From positions 20,073 through 84,072 of the forward strand of contig JAFLBO010000024.1 of the NCBI GenBank assembly GCA_017303475.1: a stretch of 64,000 bases of DNA. Reading direction: 5' to 3'. This stretch comes from Chitinophagales bacterium. Lineage in GTDB: Bacteria > Bacteroidota > Bacteroidia > Chitinophagales > Saprospiraceae. The translations under genes and the position numbers were made by a program. Under the pieces are notes generated by a model. It made no database searches. It was not told the origin of the DNA and saw only the letters and a list, made by a program, of their open reading frames with translations. Below, piece after piece: positions 34,744 through 43,374 of the stretch (the first letter of the stretch is position 1; the number at the start of each line of letters is the position of its first letter).

Positions 34744-34844
34744 GGACGATGAACGATGAACGATGAACGACGGGACTTGCCCTTGGCATCCAAACGTAAT
34801 GCCAAGGGCAAGTCTCGTCGTTCATCGTCCATCGTTCATCGTTC
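34744..34844. repeat. 45-bp-arm palindrome of GATGAAC words
   Basis: Arms 34744-34788 and 34800-34844 pair over about 45 positions with one mismatch and two G-U pairs, loop 11 bases. The inner 15 bp (GACTTGCCCTTGGCA and complement) are unique, the outer part is 7-base words. It ends two bases before the stop codon of the glycosyltransferase at 34846, which it could terminate. More words of the same type extend left to 34708. Confidence 0.88.
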
Positions 34845-34845
34845 C

Positions 34846-36054
34846 TCACTCTTTTCTTTCCCGGAGCACCTCATCTATTGTTCGGGCCTGACGGTTTTCG
34901 GTGGGCTGGAAATTCCGGTTGGGATCGCGCATATTACCCAGGGATCTGATTTGCCGGAAAACAAACTTCGGAGCTTGCCAAACCACTCTTTTTACCGCCG
35001 GCGGCGCCTGGTCCAGCTGCAATACCCGCCAGATATTCCACATGAATACAAGCATGCCAAATAGCAACAGCACCGACCACCAGGGGGCTAAAAACAAGCC
35101 TGTCAGCAGACACAGTCCTGCCAGCCCAAGCTGGATAAACATGGGTAAAACCAGGGTAATTGCCCCAAAATAAAACTGGTTGAAACTGAAGTTGCGCAAA
35201 CCCAGGCCCAACAATGCCAGGGCATTCGGAATGTTTTGAAAATAGGAATACAGCCAGCGTCCACGCTGCGTTTCCACATCTGCCCCTTTGCTCACTTTTT
35301 CATCATACACCATCGCTTCACGGGCATACGCTATCCGGACACCCTGCCCCAGCAGGAAATTTTGCAAAATCTTGTCTTCCTGTAGCATCTTTTTCTCCAA
35401 CAAGTGCCCCTGCGCAATAGCCTCACTTTCCAAATAAGCCTGATACAGATCATACCTTGTAGCCATTCCAGAACCACTGATTACAGCAGATGAACCCAAT
35501 CGAAAGGCCGTTTCACGCTCCAGAAAATTCTTGTAATGTTCCCCCAGGCTATCCAGTGCGGCGTAAACAGAATTAAGGTTTTTGGCTGTACGCTGCCCTT
35601 GCACACAGGAAAAACCGGCTGAAATCCAGGGTTTCAATTGCATCAAAAACTCCGGATGCGCCAGGTTGTCTGCATCAAATACCACCACATAATCAGGTTG
35701 CTCTACCAATTTCGCCATGGCATACCGGATACTCCGGACCTTTAACCTGAGCGGTGATTCCGGGATCAGCGGGTGATATCTGGGATCTGAAATGCCAAAA
35801 TCAAAAGCGGGGCATTCGTCTGCCACCAGATACACCTGCACATCAGGGCAGGTTTGATGCAACAGTGACCGCACCAGGGGCTGGGCAATGGCAGCATTGC
35901 GATAGGCGGTAATGATGCAGGCAAATTTAACGGGGACTGCCTGTACAGGTGGCAATTGCGGAAGGCTGCGCAGGCGGGCAAGGGTGATCACCAGGGCGGG
36001 ATAAATCAATTGTGCCAATAAAATGGCGCATAACAAGGAGAAAAGCCAGCTCAT
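34846..36054 (-). CDS. membrane glycosyltransferase family 2
   Basis: A 402-residue polysaccharide glycosyltransferase. One N-terminal membrane helix (about 3-26), a GT-A domain with the start AYRNAAIAQPLV, DAD at about 123-125 for metal-nucleotide binding, and QRGRW for acceptor binding, followed by two or more C-terminal membrane helices (about 300-350). This plan is like that of cellulose-synthase-type enzymes. The ATG overlaps the previous stop by 4 bases, indicating translational coupling. Last gene of the polysaccharide operon. Confidence 0.9.
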   Translation of the reverse strand: MSWLFSLLCAILLAQLIYPALVITLARLRSLPQLPPVQAVPVKFACIITAYRNAAIAQPLVRSLLHQTCPDVQVYLVADECPAFDFGISDPRYHPLIPESPLRLKVRSIRYAMAKLVEQPDYVVVFDADNLAHPEFLMQLKPWISAGFSCVQGQRTAKNLNSVYAALDSLGEHYKNFLERETAFRLGSSAVISGSGMATRYDLYQAYLESEAIAQGHLLEKKMLQEDKILQNFLLGQGVRIAYAREAMVYDEKVSKGADVETQRGRWLYSYFQNIPNALALLGLGLRNFSFNQFYFGAITLVLPMFIQLGLAGLCLLTGLFLAPWWSVLLLFGMLVFMWNIWRVLQLDQAPPAVKRVVWQAPKFVFRQIRSLGNMRDPNRNFQPTENRQARTIDEVLRERKE

Positions 36055-36965
36055 GCCCTGCTTAGATTTGTGGTTAACCCAGACCAGATACCTCTCCAGA
36101 ATACAAGCGCCTGTTGCCAGTTTCCTGCCAGCAAAGACCTGGCTGCTTTAACCGGAACCAGCACAAAACCCAGATAACCATAAAATCCCCACAAACCGGG
36201 ACCTTTCCGCTGCCGGCGCATAAACAAAATACGATTGCGCGCCATGTAATAGGTTTTGATAGAACCCATTTTATCAAGCGTATAGCTTTCCTTGTGCCAT
36301 ACGCGCGCCCTAGGTTCCAGCCATATGTCAAAACCGGCCCGACGAATACGCTCAGCCCAATCCAGTTCTTCGTAATACAAAAAGTAGCCTTCCCACATAG
36401 CCCCAACCTGCTCCAATACCTTTCTGGATATCATCATGGCTGCCCCGTGCGCATAGGCGGTGGTGCGCGCACCCGCAAACTGCCCACGGTCGCGCGTGCG
36501 CGCCCCGATGGTTTCGTTTCTGCCTGTAAGGTTGGAAACCGGAGTCATTCCGGCATACTGGATCAGTGGCAAGGAACTGGTATCCTGCAGGGATGATTCC
36601 GGGAAATAACAAATCAGTGGGCTCAACAACCCTACTCCCGGCTGCTGTTCCATAAATTCCACCATCCGCCGAATGCAGTTGGGCGCCAGCTCGGTGTCGT
36701 TATTGAGGAAAAACAAATAATCCCCCTTTGCCAGCGGCAATGCCAGGTTATTCCCTCCGGCAAAACCCAGGTTCTTGCTGCTGCGCAAAAAATGTACTTC
36801 CGGGTATTGTTCGAGGAACACCGCTTCCGGATTTTCCCTGCTCGCATTGTCTACCACAATCACCTCCAAATCCGGATAATCCTGCTGCCTGATGCTGTCC
36901 AACAGGGCACAGGTAGTCAGGGTTTCGTTGTAGTTTAACGTAATGACAGATACTTTCTTAAACAT
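36051..36965 (-). CDS. glycosyltransferase family 2, rhamnosyltransferase-like
   Basis: A 304-residue cytoplasmic-face transferase. The ATG at 36965 gives MFKKVSVITLNYNE; it overlaps the upstream stop by 8 bases, whereas the longer frame would overlap more. GT-A motifs: VIVVDNASREN, NLGFAGGNN, FLNNDTE (metal-binding DxD variant) and the acceptor region EELDWAERIRRAGF. This pattern is typical of WbbL/rhamnosyltransferase-like enzymes. Could use the dTDP-rhamnose whose epimerase is encoded at 20 kb (inference). Confidence 0.92.
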   Translation of the reverse strand: MFKKVSVITLNYNETLTTCALLDSIRQQDYPDLEVIVVDNASRENPEAVFLEQYPEVHFLRSSKNLGFAGGNNLALPLAKGDYLFFLNNDTELAPNCIRRMVEFMEQQPGVGLLSPLICYFPESSLQDTSSLPLIQYAGMTPVSNLTGRNETIGARTRDRGQFAGARTTAYAHGAAMMISRKVLEQVGAMWEGYFLYYEELDWAERIRRAGFDIWLEPRARVWHKESYTLDKMGSIKTYYMARNRILFMRRQRKGPGLWGFYGYLGFVLVPVKAARSLLAGNWQQALVFWRGIWSGLTTNLSRA

Positions 36966-38073
36966 CCTCTTGCTGGATAAAGGCTCCAAATGTTTTCAGC
37001 AAAATCCCGAGGTCTTTCCAAATAGAGTAAGGCGTTTTTGCATAGGCAATATCCAGGTGAATGCGCTCCTCCACCGTCATTTCCGGTTTGCCACGTTTGC
37101 TCACCTGCCAAAGGCCAGTAATACCCGCCGGCGCTAAAAAACGCGCACTCCAGGCATCCTTGGTCAGGGATTCCGCTTCGTAAACCGGGAGCGGACGGTT
37201 GCCCACGAGCGACATGTCGCCGCGCAACACATTGATCAGCTGCGGCAATTCATCAATGCTGTACTTGCGGATAAAACGACCAACCCGAGTAACACGTGGA
37301 TCGTTGGCAATTTTAACAAAAATGGGCTTCTGATGCAAATACGGCGCCTGATACTGATTCAAATGCTCAAGCTCCTGCAAGCGGTCTTCCGCCCGGTTGT
37401 ACATAGATCTGAATTTCAAAAACGCAAAAACCTGATAGCCGTACCCCACCCTTCGGGAGGTATAAATGACCGGGCCTCGCGTTTCAAGCCAAATGGCCAG
37501 CATAACGGGCGCCCAGATCCACATGGTTAGCAAAATCCCTGCCGAAGCGCCAATAATATCCAGCAGCCTTTTACTAAATGGAATTTTTAACCTGAAATGC
37601 TCTGCCTGCGCCGGGTATGCCGACTGTAAAAACCGGGGTTTGTATTGGTTCAGGAATTCAATTCGTCGTTCCACCTGCTGCCAATCTACCGGAATGGTAT
37701 AACAGTCGTCTACTCCCATTGAGCGCAACAATGCTGGCTCCGGCGCCTGGTCTTTTTCTGCAAAGGCAACTACAGGTACCGTACATAAATGCGGATGGGC
37801 TGCCAATTGTTGTACCAGCCTGAACTGATCGCTGATCAGCCAGTCGGCATGACAAACAACAGCATAAGGCAAATGGAAAGTAGACAGCTCGTCTACTTGT
37901 TGTTCCAGCCAGCGATAGGCCAGGAATCCATTGGTTTCTACGGCATAATTCAGCTCGTTGCTACGAGCTGGCATGTGGCGGATATGATGTTCGATGGGGC
38001 CATCAAACCCCACGAAAAGCATTTCCCTGGTAGCCGCCAATGGGTAATCGGATGGGTGCGGGTTGGGATGCAT
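36958..38073 (-). CDS. pseudo-receiver fused to polyprenyl-phosphate sugar transferase
   Basis: Starts a repeating unit by moving a sugar phosphate onto undecaprenyl phosphate. Residues about 163-371 are the bacterial sugar transferase domain: FSKRLLDI, one membrane helix (about 172-195), FLKFRSM, RKYSIDELPQLINVLRGD and GITGLWQVS. Residues about 18-145 look like a CheY-type receiver (SMGVDDCYTIPVDWQQVERRI) but with the phospho-acceptor Asp replaced by His75, the switch Thr by Ala/Phe and the conserved Lys by Ile, so it cannot be phosphorylated in the usual way. A normal receiver protein is encoded 51 bases upstream. The domain pairing suggests a regulatory dimer, which is inference. Confidence 0.9.
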   Translation of the reverse strand: MHPNPHPSDYPLAATREMLFVGFDGPIEHHIRHMPARSNELNYAVETNGFLAYRWLEQQVDELSTFHLPYAVVCHADWLISDQFRLVQQLAAHPHLCTVPVVAFAEKDQAPEPALLRSMGVDDCYTIPVDWQQVERRIEFLNQYKPRFLQSAYPAQAEHFRLKIPFSKRLLDIIGASAGILLTMWIWAPVMLAIWLETRGPVIYTSRRVGYGYQVFAFLKFRSMYNRAEDRLQELEHLNQYQAPYLHQKPIFVKIANDPRVTRVGRFIRKYSIDELPQLINVLRGDMSLVGNRPLPVYEAESLTKDAWSARFLAPAGITGLWQVSKRGKPEMTVEERIHLDIAYAKTPYSIWKDLGILLKTFGAFIQQEDV

Positions 38074-38124
38074 GATTAAATTAGGTAATCGGTGTTTGTC
38101 GTTTTGTCCCTGTCAGAAAACGTG

Positions 38125-38490
38125 TCAGGGAATCAAGTCTAATATCTTTTCCTTAAGTTGTACCGGACTGAAGGGCTTGGCAAAGTATCCATGGGCGCCC
38201 AGGCGCTCAAAATGTTGGGCCTCGGATGCGTCTTCATTGGCGCCCAGCACAAAAACAGGGATGTCGGCCCACCAACCACTGCTGCGCAAATGATGCAACA
38301 GTGTAGCGCCATCCATTTCAGGCATGGTGGAATCAGTGACAATGACATCCGGTATGATGCCCTTGCTGAGTACACTCATGGCTTCAAGGCCATTTTTAGC
38401 GCTTAAAACAGTAAAATGCTCGGAAAGAAAACAGCCTATCGTACGGCGGAGATCTTCGTGATCCTCCACCAGGAGTAAACGTTTGGTCAT
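38125..38490 (-). CDS. single-domain response regulator
   Basis: A 121-residue receiver without an output domain. The ATG at 38490 gives MTKRLLLVEDHEDLRR; an in-frame GTG at 38511 would add seven residues. Acidic pair Glu9/Asp10, phospho-acceptor Asp53 in VTDSTMPEMDG and Lys105 in FAKPF are present, but the conserved switch Thr/Ser is Gly83 (VFVLGANED). It leads the polysaccharide operon, ahead of the sugar transferase with a degenerate receiver. Without an effector domain it must act by binding a partner. Confidence 0.92.
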   Translation of the reverse strand: MTKRLLLVEDHEDLRRTIGCFLSEHFTVLSAKNGLEAMSVLSKGIIPDVIVTDSTMPEMDGATLLHHLRSSGWWADIPVFVLGANEDASEAQHFERLGAHGYFAKPFSPVQLKEKILDLIP

Positions 38491-38736
38491 TGTGTAATCG
38501 TTTTTGGTCACAATAATTACCCGCTAACTGGGGCATCCAGTCAACGTTCTTCCTATGCTTCTGCTTTGTTCCATGGATTAGTTTTTCCCATTGTATTGCC
38601 TTTTCAGGCCTTGGAAAAAACAAGAGCAGGCTGCTTGCCGGCACAGCGTTGGCCAGAGCTGAACAGCCCGGGTTAGATGGGGAATGATGGCCGGAAGTGC
38701 GGGAGGGATGACTTCAGGCGTACTGCCTGAATGAAA

Positions 38737-38744
38737 CAAAGATA
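38737..38744 (-). promoter_or_regulatory. candidate -7 element of the polysaccharide operon
   Basis: Minus strand TATCTTTG, perfect TAnnTTTG. No exact TTG at -33. The hairpin near 38713-38729 would lie at the very start of the leader. Confidence 0.35.
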
Positions 38745-38969
38745 GTGCCGTTTAACCGCTTCACACAGTCTTAGGTTCGTCCGCCAGATGACGAAAGTCG
38801 AGTCATTTTTTTCATGAATAATAAATCAAACGGGTAAAAAAATGATAATCAATGAATTAAGCCAAATATTCGGGAATACATATTTTTTGTTAAATATGGC
38901 AGTAAGGGTCAGTTGACAAGGAATTAGCCCAATTTTACTACAAACGCTCCAATCCGCCCGGGCTCGTTT

Positions 38970-38977
38970 TACCTTTG
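38970..38977 (+). promoter_or_regulatory. candidate -7 element of the rightward glycosyltransferase
   Basis: TACCTTTG matches TAnnTTTG, 20 bases before the GTG at 38998. No TTG at the expected -33 position. Confidence 0.38.
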
Positions 38978-38997
38978 CCCCTTCAAATTCATCCGGC

Positions 38998-40182
38998 GTG
39001 TTGGAAATTGTTTTTTGGTTGGGACTGGCCATTATCGTGTATGCCTACCTGGGCTACGGGTTTGTGCTGTGGCTATTGGTACGGATCAAGCGCTGGATTT
39101 ACTCCCCCCGCCCCCTCTCCTCACATGCATTACCTGAGGTTACCTTCATCGTTTGCGCCTTCAATGAAGAAGACTGGATGGCCCGAAAGATCGCTAATTC
39201 TTTATCCCTGGATTACCCGCGCCACCTCATCCATTTCTGGTTTGTTACGGATGGCTCAGACGACCAAACACCCCAAATTGTTGCCCAATATCCATACCCG
39301 GCAGATGTGCAGTGGAAGTTGTTGCACCAACCAGAACGCCAAGGAAAAATTGCCGCTTTCCAGCGCGCCATGGAACTGGTAAAAACTCCGGTTGTAGTGA
39401 GTACCGACGCCAATACCTTTGTTAACCGGGAAGCCATTCATCGACTGGTTAGTCATTTCAACGACCCCGATGTAGGTGCTGTAGCAGGCGAAAAACGCAT
39501 TTCCATGTCGGAAAAAGAAGACGCCAGCAGTGCCGGGGAAGGCATCTATTGGCGGTATGAAAGCCTGCTGAAAAAATGGGATGCCGAACTTTGGACGGTG
39601 GTTGGCGCAGCCGGAGAATTGTTTGCCTTGCGCACCAACTGTTATGAGGCGGTTCCGGCAGATACGCTGGTAGAAGATTTTTACATGACCATGCGTATTG
39701 CCCAACGTGGCTACAAAGTGGCTTATGCCCCGGATGCCTGGGCTTCAGAGCGTTCATCTGCCACTGTTGGTGAAGAAATGAAACGAAAAGTGCGCATTGC
39801 GGCAGGCGGTTTGCAGGCTATTGTGCGTTTAGCGCCCCTGCTCAATCCCTTCCGCTATGGCGTTTTAAGCTTCCAGTACATATCTCATCGGGTGCTGCGC
39901 TGGACTCTGGCGCCGTTGTTTCTGCCTGTATTACTGATAATCAACACCATCCTGGCCTTTCAGGGGAAACCTTTTTACCAACTTTTACTGGCCGGACAGA
40001 TTTTGTTTTATCTGGCCGCCCTCCTTGGCTGGTTTCTGGAACAACGCAAACTCAAAGTAAAGGTCCTGTTCGTGCCCTACTATTTTTGCCTCATGAACTG
40101 GGCTATGTACGCAGGCCTCGCCCGACTCCTCCGCGGCAGGCAGAGTGTTATTTGGGAAAAAGCCAAAAGAGCTGAGTTCTGA
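38998..40182 (+). CDS. membrane glycosyltransferase family 2 (GTG start)
   Basis: A 394-residue membrane transferase of the cellulose-synthase-like type. The only suitable start is GTG at 38998, since no ATG precedes the first membrane helix (LGLAIIVYAYLGYGFVLWLLV). GT-A motifs: IVCAFNEEDW, TDGSDD, STDANTF (DxD-like) and, near the end of the domain, TLVEDFYMTMRI (ED acceptor motif). Three C-terminal helices (about 290-370). Divergent from the polysaccharide operon and probably part of the same pathway. Confidence 0.9.
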   Translation: MLEIVFWLGLAIIVYAYLGYGFVLWLLVRIKRWIYSPRPLSSHALPEVTFIVCAFNEEDWMARKIANSLSLDYPRHLIHFWFVTDGSDDQTPQIVAQYPYPADVQWKLLHQPERQGKIAAFQRAMELVKTPVVVSTDANTFVNREAIHRLVSHFNDPDVGAVAGEKRISMSEKEDASSAGEGIYWRYESLLKKWDAELWTVVGAAGELFALRTNCYEAVPADTLVEDFYMTMRIAQRGYKVAYAPDAWASERSSATVGEEMKRKVRIAAGGLQAIVRLAPLLNPFRYGVLSFQYISHRVLRWTLAPLFLPVLLIINTILAFQGKPFYQLLLAGQILFYLAALLGWFLEQRKLKVKVLFVPYYFCLMNWAMYAGLARLLRGRQSVIWEKAKRAEF

Positions 40183-40186
40183 TAGT

Positions 40187-41446
40187 TTATCTCCTTGCAC
40201 TATTCAAGGTAACCGCTCCCATAAGCCGGTCAAAGCGGGCGCCAAATGGCCGGAAATACACCAAAATAGTATATTGATTACCGGTGGCGTACCAGTTACC
40301 TTCAAAGCCGTCTATATCAGGTTTTCCGGTGCGTGAGTCAACCACCAGATATTGATAATCGTAGTGCCCTTGCTTAAGCCAGCCTTCGCACCAATACACA
40401 CGGGCCTGTTCATCGTATTGCATTTTGTATTCAGGCTTCAGTTGCCAGTCCGTTAGCTCCCCAAATACGTACACATCTGAACCATCAAGCTCCTGATTTT
40501 GCTTGATGGAAAACAACACCAGGCTGTAATCACATTGCAGCAAGGTTTGGTTGGCATTGGCATTATCTATCACAAAACGCCCGTCGGCATCCGGCCGGAA
40601 AATGACTGGTCGGTCATATCTGCTTTCATCAGGCTGGAGGGTTACTTCATAATAGGTGGGTGTTTCTTTGATTCCCCGCACAAACTCGCCTCTGTAATCA
40701 AAAGACCGGATATCAAAAAAACGGAACTCCTTGCCCGCAGGAAACACAATTTCATCCTGATAATCAAATACTATGTCTTCTCCCCTGGTAATAAAAGGCT
40801 TGATTGGCCCCATGGCGTTGTCCCAGCGACCATTCTGTAACACAAAAGCTTTGACATCATTTTGTGGCATAGACACCCTGACACCCTTGGGAACTACCTT
40901 GAAATCAATCTCATGGTGCGTATCCTGCTTGTCAACCCGGGAAGTGCGCACAAATTCAGCATCAATACGCCATAGTGGTTCCACCACCATGAATCGACGG
41001 GTGAGCACCAGGCGGTCGTCTTCAGTGTCAAATACCTGCAGCAGATAGTTTCCCGATCGGGTCCATCGCATATTTTGATTGGGCAGTCCCAAGGCATAAT
41101 GGGTGTATTGCATCAGGGTATTGAACGATGGCTGAACGTTCAGGATCCGATCGTCGGTAAACCCGTCTATGTATTCATTATCTGATAAATCTGAGCGTTG
41201 CCAGTCGCTGTTGCAATGAATCAGGGTATATTTATAATCTTTGAGCTCATCACCCATGTGGTCAAACTGCAGCACCATGGTATTATTTCCAGCGCCGAGG
41301 TTTACGATAGGCATAGAAAGTGGAGAACCGGCAAGGGTTAGTTGAACCGAACAAATGTTGGGGTCAAGTATTTGATTCTGATGTTGAGCTTCGAGGGAGA
41401 ATGGCGTCAGGAAGCCAATCAGGAATTGAGAAAATATTTTGCGCAT
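40187..41446 (-). CDS. type IX secretion system plug protein (DUF5103)
   Basis: A 419-residue exported protein that resembles the T9SS plug family formerly called DUF5103 (first module with YTLIHCNSDWQRSDLSDNEYIDGF; later Ig-like strands). In Flavobacterium the plug closes the SprA translocon until cargo arrives. The signal peptide MRKIFSQFLIGFLTPFSLEAQ is clear. The gene lies 3 bases after the pseudouridine synthase stop, so the two are co-transcribed. The presence of T9SS cargo at 1.3 and 8.3 kb fits. Confidence 0.82.
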   Translation of the reverse strand: MRKIFSQFLIGFLTPFSLEAQHQNQILDPNICSVQLTLAGSPLSMPIVNLGAGNNTMVLQFDHMGDELKDYKYTLIHCNSDWQRSDLSDNEYIDGFTDDRILNVQPSFNTLMQYTHYALGLPNQNMRWTRSGNYLLQVFDTEDDRLVLTRRFMVVEPLWRIDAEFVRTSRVDKQDTHHEIDFKVVPKGVRVSMPQNDVKAFVLQNGRWDNAMGPIKPFITRGEDIVFDYQDEIVFPAGKEFRFFDIRSFDYRGEFVRGIKETPTYYEVTLQPDESRYDRPVIFRPDADGRFVIDNANANQTLLQCDYSLVLFSIKQNQELDGSDVYVFGELTDWQLKPEYKMQYDEQARVYWCEGWLKQGHYDYQYLVVDSRTGKPDIDGFEGNWYATGNQYTILVYFRPFGARFDRLMGAVTLNSARR

Positions 41447-41449
41447 GGT

Positions 41450-42115
41450 TTACTGGTTAGTGGGGGTATTCAGTGCCCAGGCATCCCAGGGCGCTTCGAT
41501 GGTCATTGGGGCATTGGTACGCGGATGCATGAATTGTAAACGCACCGCCTGTAATTTGATTTCATAATCCCGCCAAAATTGTCCGCCATAAAGCTGATCA
41601 CCCAAAATTGGAGCGCCAACATGCGCCAATTGAGCGCGTATTTGGTGAAAACGTCCGGTTTCCGGGTAAATTTCCAGCAGAGCCTGGTTTTCGCGACGTT
41701 CCAATACTTTGAAATCCAGCGCACAAGGTTGTGTATCTGCCATATATTGGTCGAAAACAAGCGCCTTTTTCCCGGATTCATCCCGTTTCAACCAATGAGT
41801 CAAAACTCCGGAATCAATGGAGGGCGCGTGTTCTACTACTGCTTGATACGTTTTTTTGACCAAACGTTGCTCAAACTGACGCATAAGCACGCTCAGCGAT
41901 TGTTTAGATTTAGCCAAAACCAACACACCACCGGAAACACGATCCAACCTGTGAACGGCCCGGAGGTAAGGACTGCGTTGCCCGGGATTTCTTTGTCGAA
42001 ACCAGTCAAGAGCCAACTTTTCAGCAGATGGATGCGCAGCATTACCACTCTCGGTAGACAAGCCCCCCGGCTTGTCAATGACCAACATATCAGTGTCTTC
42101 AAAAAGGATATTCAA
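41450..42115 (-). CDS. RluA-family pseudouridine synthase
   Basis: Isomerises uridine in rRNA or tRNA. The 221-residue protein has the catalytic motif HRLDRVSGG with Asp at about 56, then the LAKSKQSLSVLMRQF and the PETGRFHQIRAQLAHVGAPILGD segments of RluA/RluC/RluD enzymes. No N-terminal S4 domain, as in RluA itself and in small Bacteroidota paralogues. The target uridine is not predictable. First gene of the pair with the T9SS plug. Confidence 0.92.
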   Translation of the reverse strand: MNILFEDTDMLVIDKPGGLSTESGNAAHPSAEKLALDWFRQRNPGQRSPYLRAVHRLDRVSGGVLVLAKSKQSLSVLMRQFEQRLVKKTYQAVVEHAPSIDSGVLTHWLKRDESGKKALVFDQYMADTQPCALDFKVLERRENQALLEIYPETGRFHQIRAQLAHVGAPILGDQLYGGQFWRDYEIKLQAVRLQFMHPRTNAPMTIEAPWDAWALNTPTNQ

Positions 42116-42155
42116 GTAAGGATAATTTTTTAGTCAAGGCCTCGTTCATGGGCTG

Positions 42156-42163
42156 CAAACCTA
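42156..42163 (-). promoter_or_regulatory. candidate -7 element for the rluA-like/plug pair
   Basis: Minus strand TAGGTTTG, perfect TAnnTTTG, 40 bases before the ATG at 42115. Spacing to a TTG is long (24). Confidence 0.35.
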
Positions 42164-42224
42164 CTTTGATTTTACGGAAAACTGATCCAATTACCTGTTA
42201 ATAGGAAGTTGGACCTTAGATTGC

Positions 42225-42332
42225 CGGATGTTGGATATTGGACAAGATTTATCCAATATCCTGAATTCTCCCTACTATTAAGCGGTCCAACATCCAATAG
42301 TCTAATGTCCAACAGTCTAACGTCCAATATCC
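42225..42332. repeat. CCAATAT/CCAATGT heptamer array
   Basis: Words of the type GGATATTGGA and TCCAATATCC fill the spacer up to the ATG at 42333. A perfect 10-bp stem (42233-42242 with 42252-42261) has a 9-base loop. The same words occur at 49665-49695 and 49830-49862. Confidence 0.8.
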
Positions 42333-43364
42333 ATGACCAAGTTCCATCCTTTTTGGCTTCTGCCGGCATTGCTTGCTTTACATTCCTGCGCCTCTGTAAA
42401 ACCCAAAACCGCCTTTGATGCGGCTAAAGTGCCCCCAGCACCGGATTATTCCCTGATGGAAAACTGGGCGGCGCACCCCGATAAAGAAGATCCGGCCGAT
42501 ATGAGTCCTGATCCTTCGTTGTCGCCGGATTTGCAAAAAGACGCCCCGGTTGATGTCTTTTTCCTGCACCCCACTACCTACACGGGCGCCTTGCGTCATC
42601 AACGCAATTGGAACGCTTCAATTACCGATGAACGCACCAACCGTAAGACCGACAATGGAACCATCCAGTACCAGGCTTCCATATTTAATGGCGCCGGCCG
42701 GGTTTTTGCGCCTCGTTACCGGCAGGCGCACCTGCATGTATTTTTTACTAAAAAAGACACCGTCGCCGCAAAAAAAGCCTTGGAAGTTGCCTATGCTGAT
42801 GCCAAAGCAGCCTTTCAACATTACCTGAAATACTGGAACAACGGACGACCGTTCATACTGGCAGGCCACAGCCAGGGAGGCCTGCATACCAAAACTTTGT
42901 TGCAGCAATTAGTGGAAGACAAAGATCTGGAGCAGCAACTGGTATCCGCTTATATTGTAGGATGGCCGGTGGCAGAAAAAGAATTCCGCAAACTAAAACC
43001 TTGCGAAAAGCCGGATCAGGTAGACTGCTACTGTACCTGGCGCACCTGGGAGCGGCGTTTTGGTCAGCGCCTGAAAGAGGATCAGAAAACGGTTTGCACC
43101 AATCCATTGCTTTGGCATACCAAGCCAAACGAATATGCCGCCAAATCGCTAAACAAAGGCGCCGTGATCCGGCCGTTTAACCGTATCTACCCTCAATCCA
43201 CAGATGCAGAGGTTCACAAAGGTATTTTGCTGGCTTCCAAACCAAAATTTAAAGGAAGCGCCCTGTTTTTTAGCAAAAATTATCACCCGGGCGATTTCAA
43301 CCTGTATTACATGAATGTAAGAGAAAATGCCCAGACAAGAGCCCGGGCATTTTCAAGACGGTAA
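42333..43364 (+). CDS. DUF3089-type alpha/beta hydrolase lipoprotein
   Basis: A 343-residue exported protein with a lipobox (ALHSCAS, Cys18). DUF3089 pattern: VDVFFLHPTTY near residue 70, then ILAGHSQGGLHTKTLL (nucleophile Ser in GHSQG at about 178), and the C-terminal half with NRIYPQSTDAEVHKGILL. These proteins belong to the alpha/beta hydrolase fold; the substrate is unknown. The start codon directly follows the heptamer array, so its promoter must lie inside or upstream of the array. Confidence 0.85.
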   Translation: MTKFHPFWLLPALLALHSCASVKPKTAFDAAKVPPAPDYSLMENWAAHPDKEDPADMSPDPSLSPDLQKDAPVDVFFLHPTTYTGALRHQRNWNASITDERTNRKTDNGTIQYQASIFNGAGRVFAPRYRQAHLHVFFTKKDTVAAKKALEVAYADAKAAFQHYLKYWNNGRPFILAGHSQGGLHTKTLLQQLVEDKDLEQQLVSAYIVGWPVAEKEFRKLKPCEKPDQVDCYCTWRTWERRFGQRLKEDQKTVCTNPLLWHTKPNEYAAKSLNKGAVIRPFNRIYPQSTDAEVHKGILLASKPKFKGSALFFSKNYHPGDFNLYYMNVRENAQTRARAFSRR

Positions 43365-43374
43365 CAAAATTCGA

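Larger units (their letters stand above)
38491..38997. other. gene-free spacer between divergent polysaccharide genes
   Basis: About 500 bases with no supported gene. It holds a candidate leftward promoter element (38744-38737), a 7-bp hairpin TTCAGGC-GTACT-GCCTGAA (about 38713-38729), an AT-rich part (38800-38900) and a rightward -7 element at 38970. The leftward mRNA would have a leader of about 240 bases. Confidence 0.6.
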
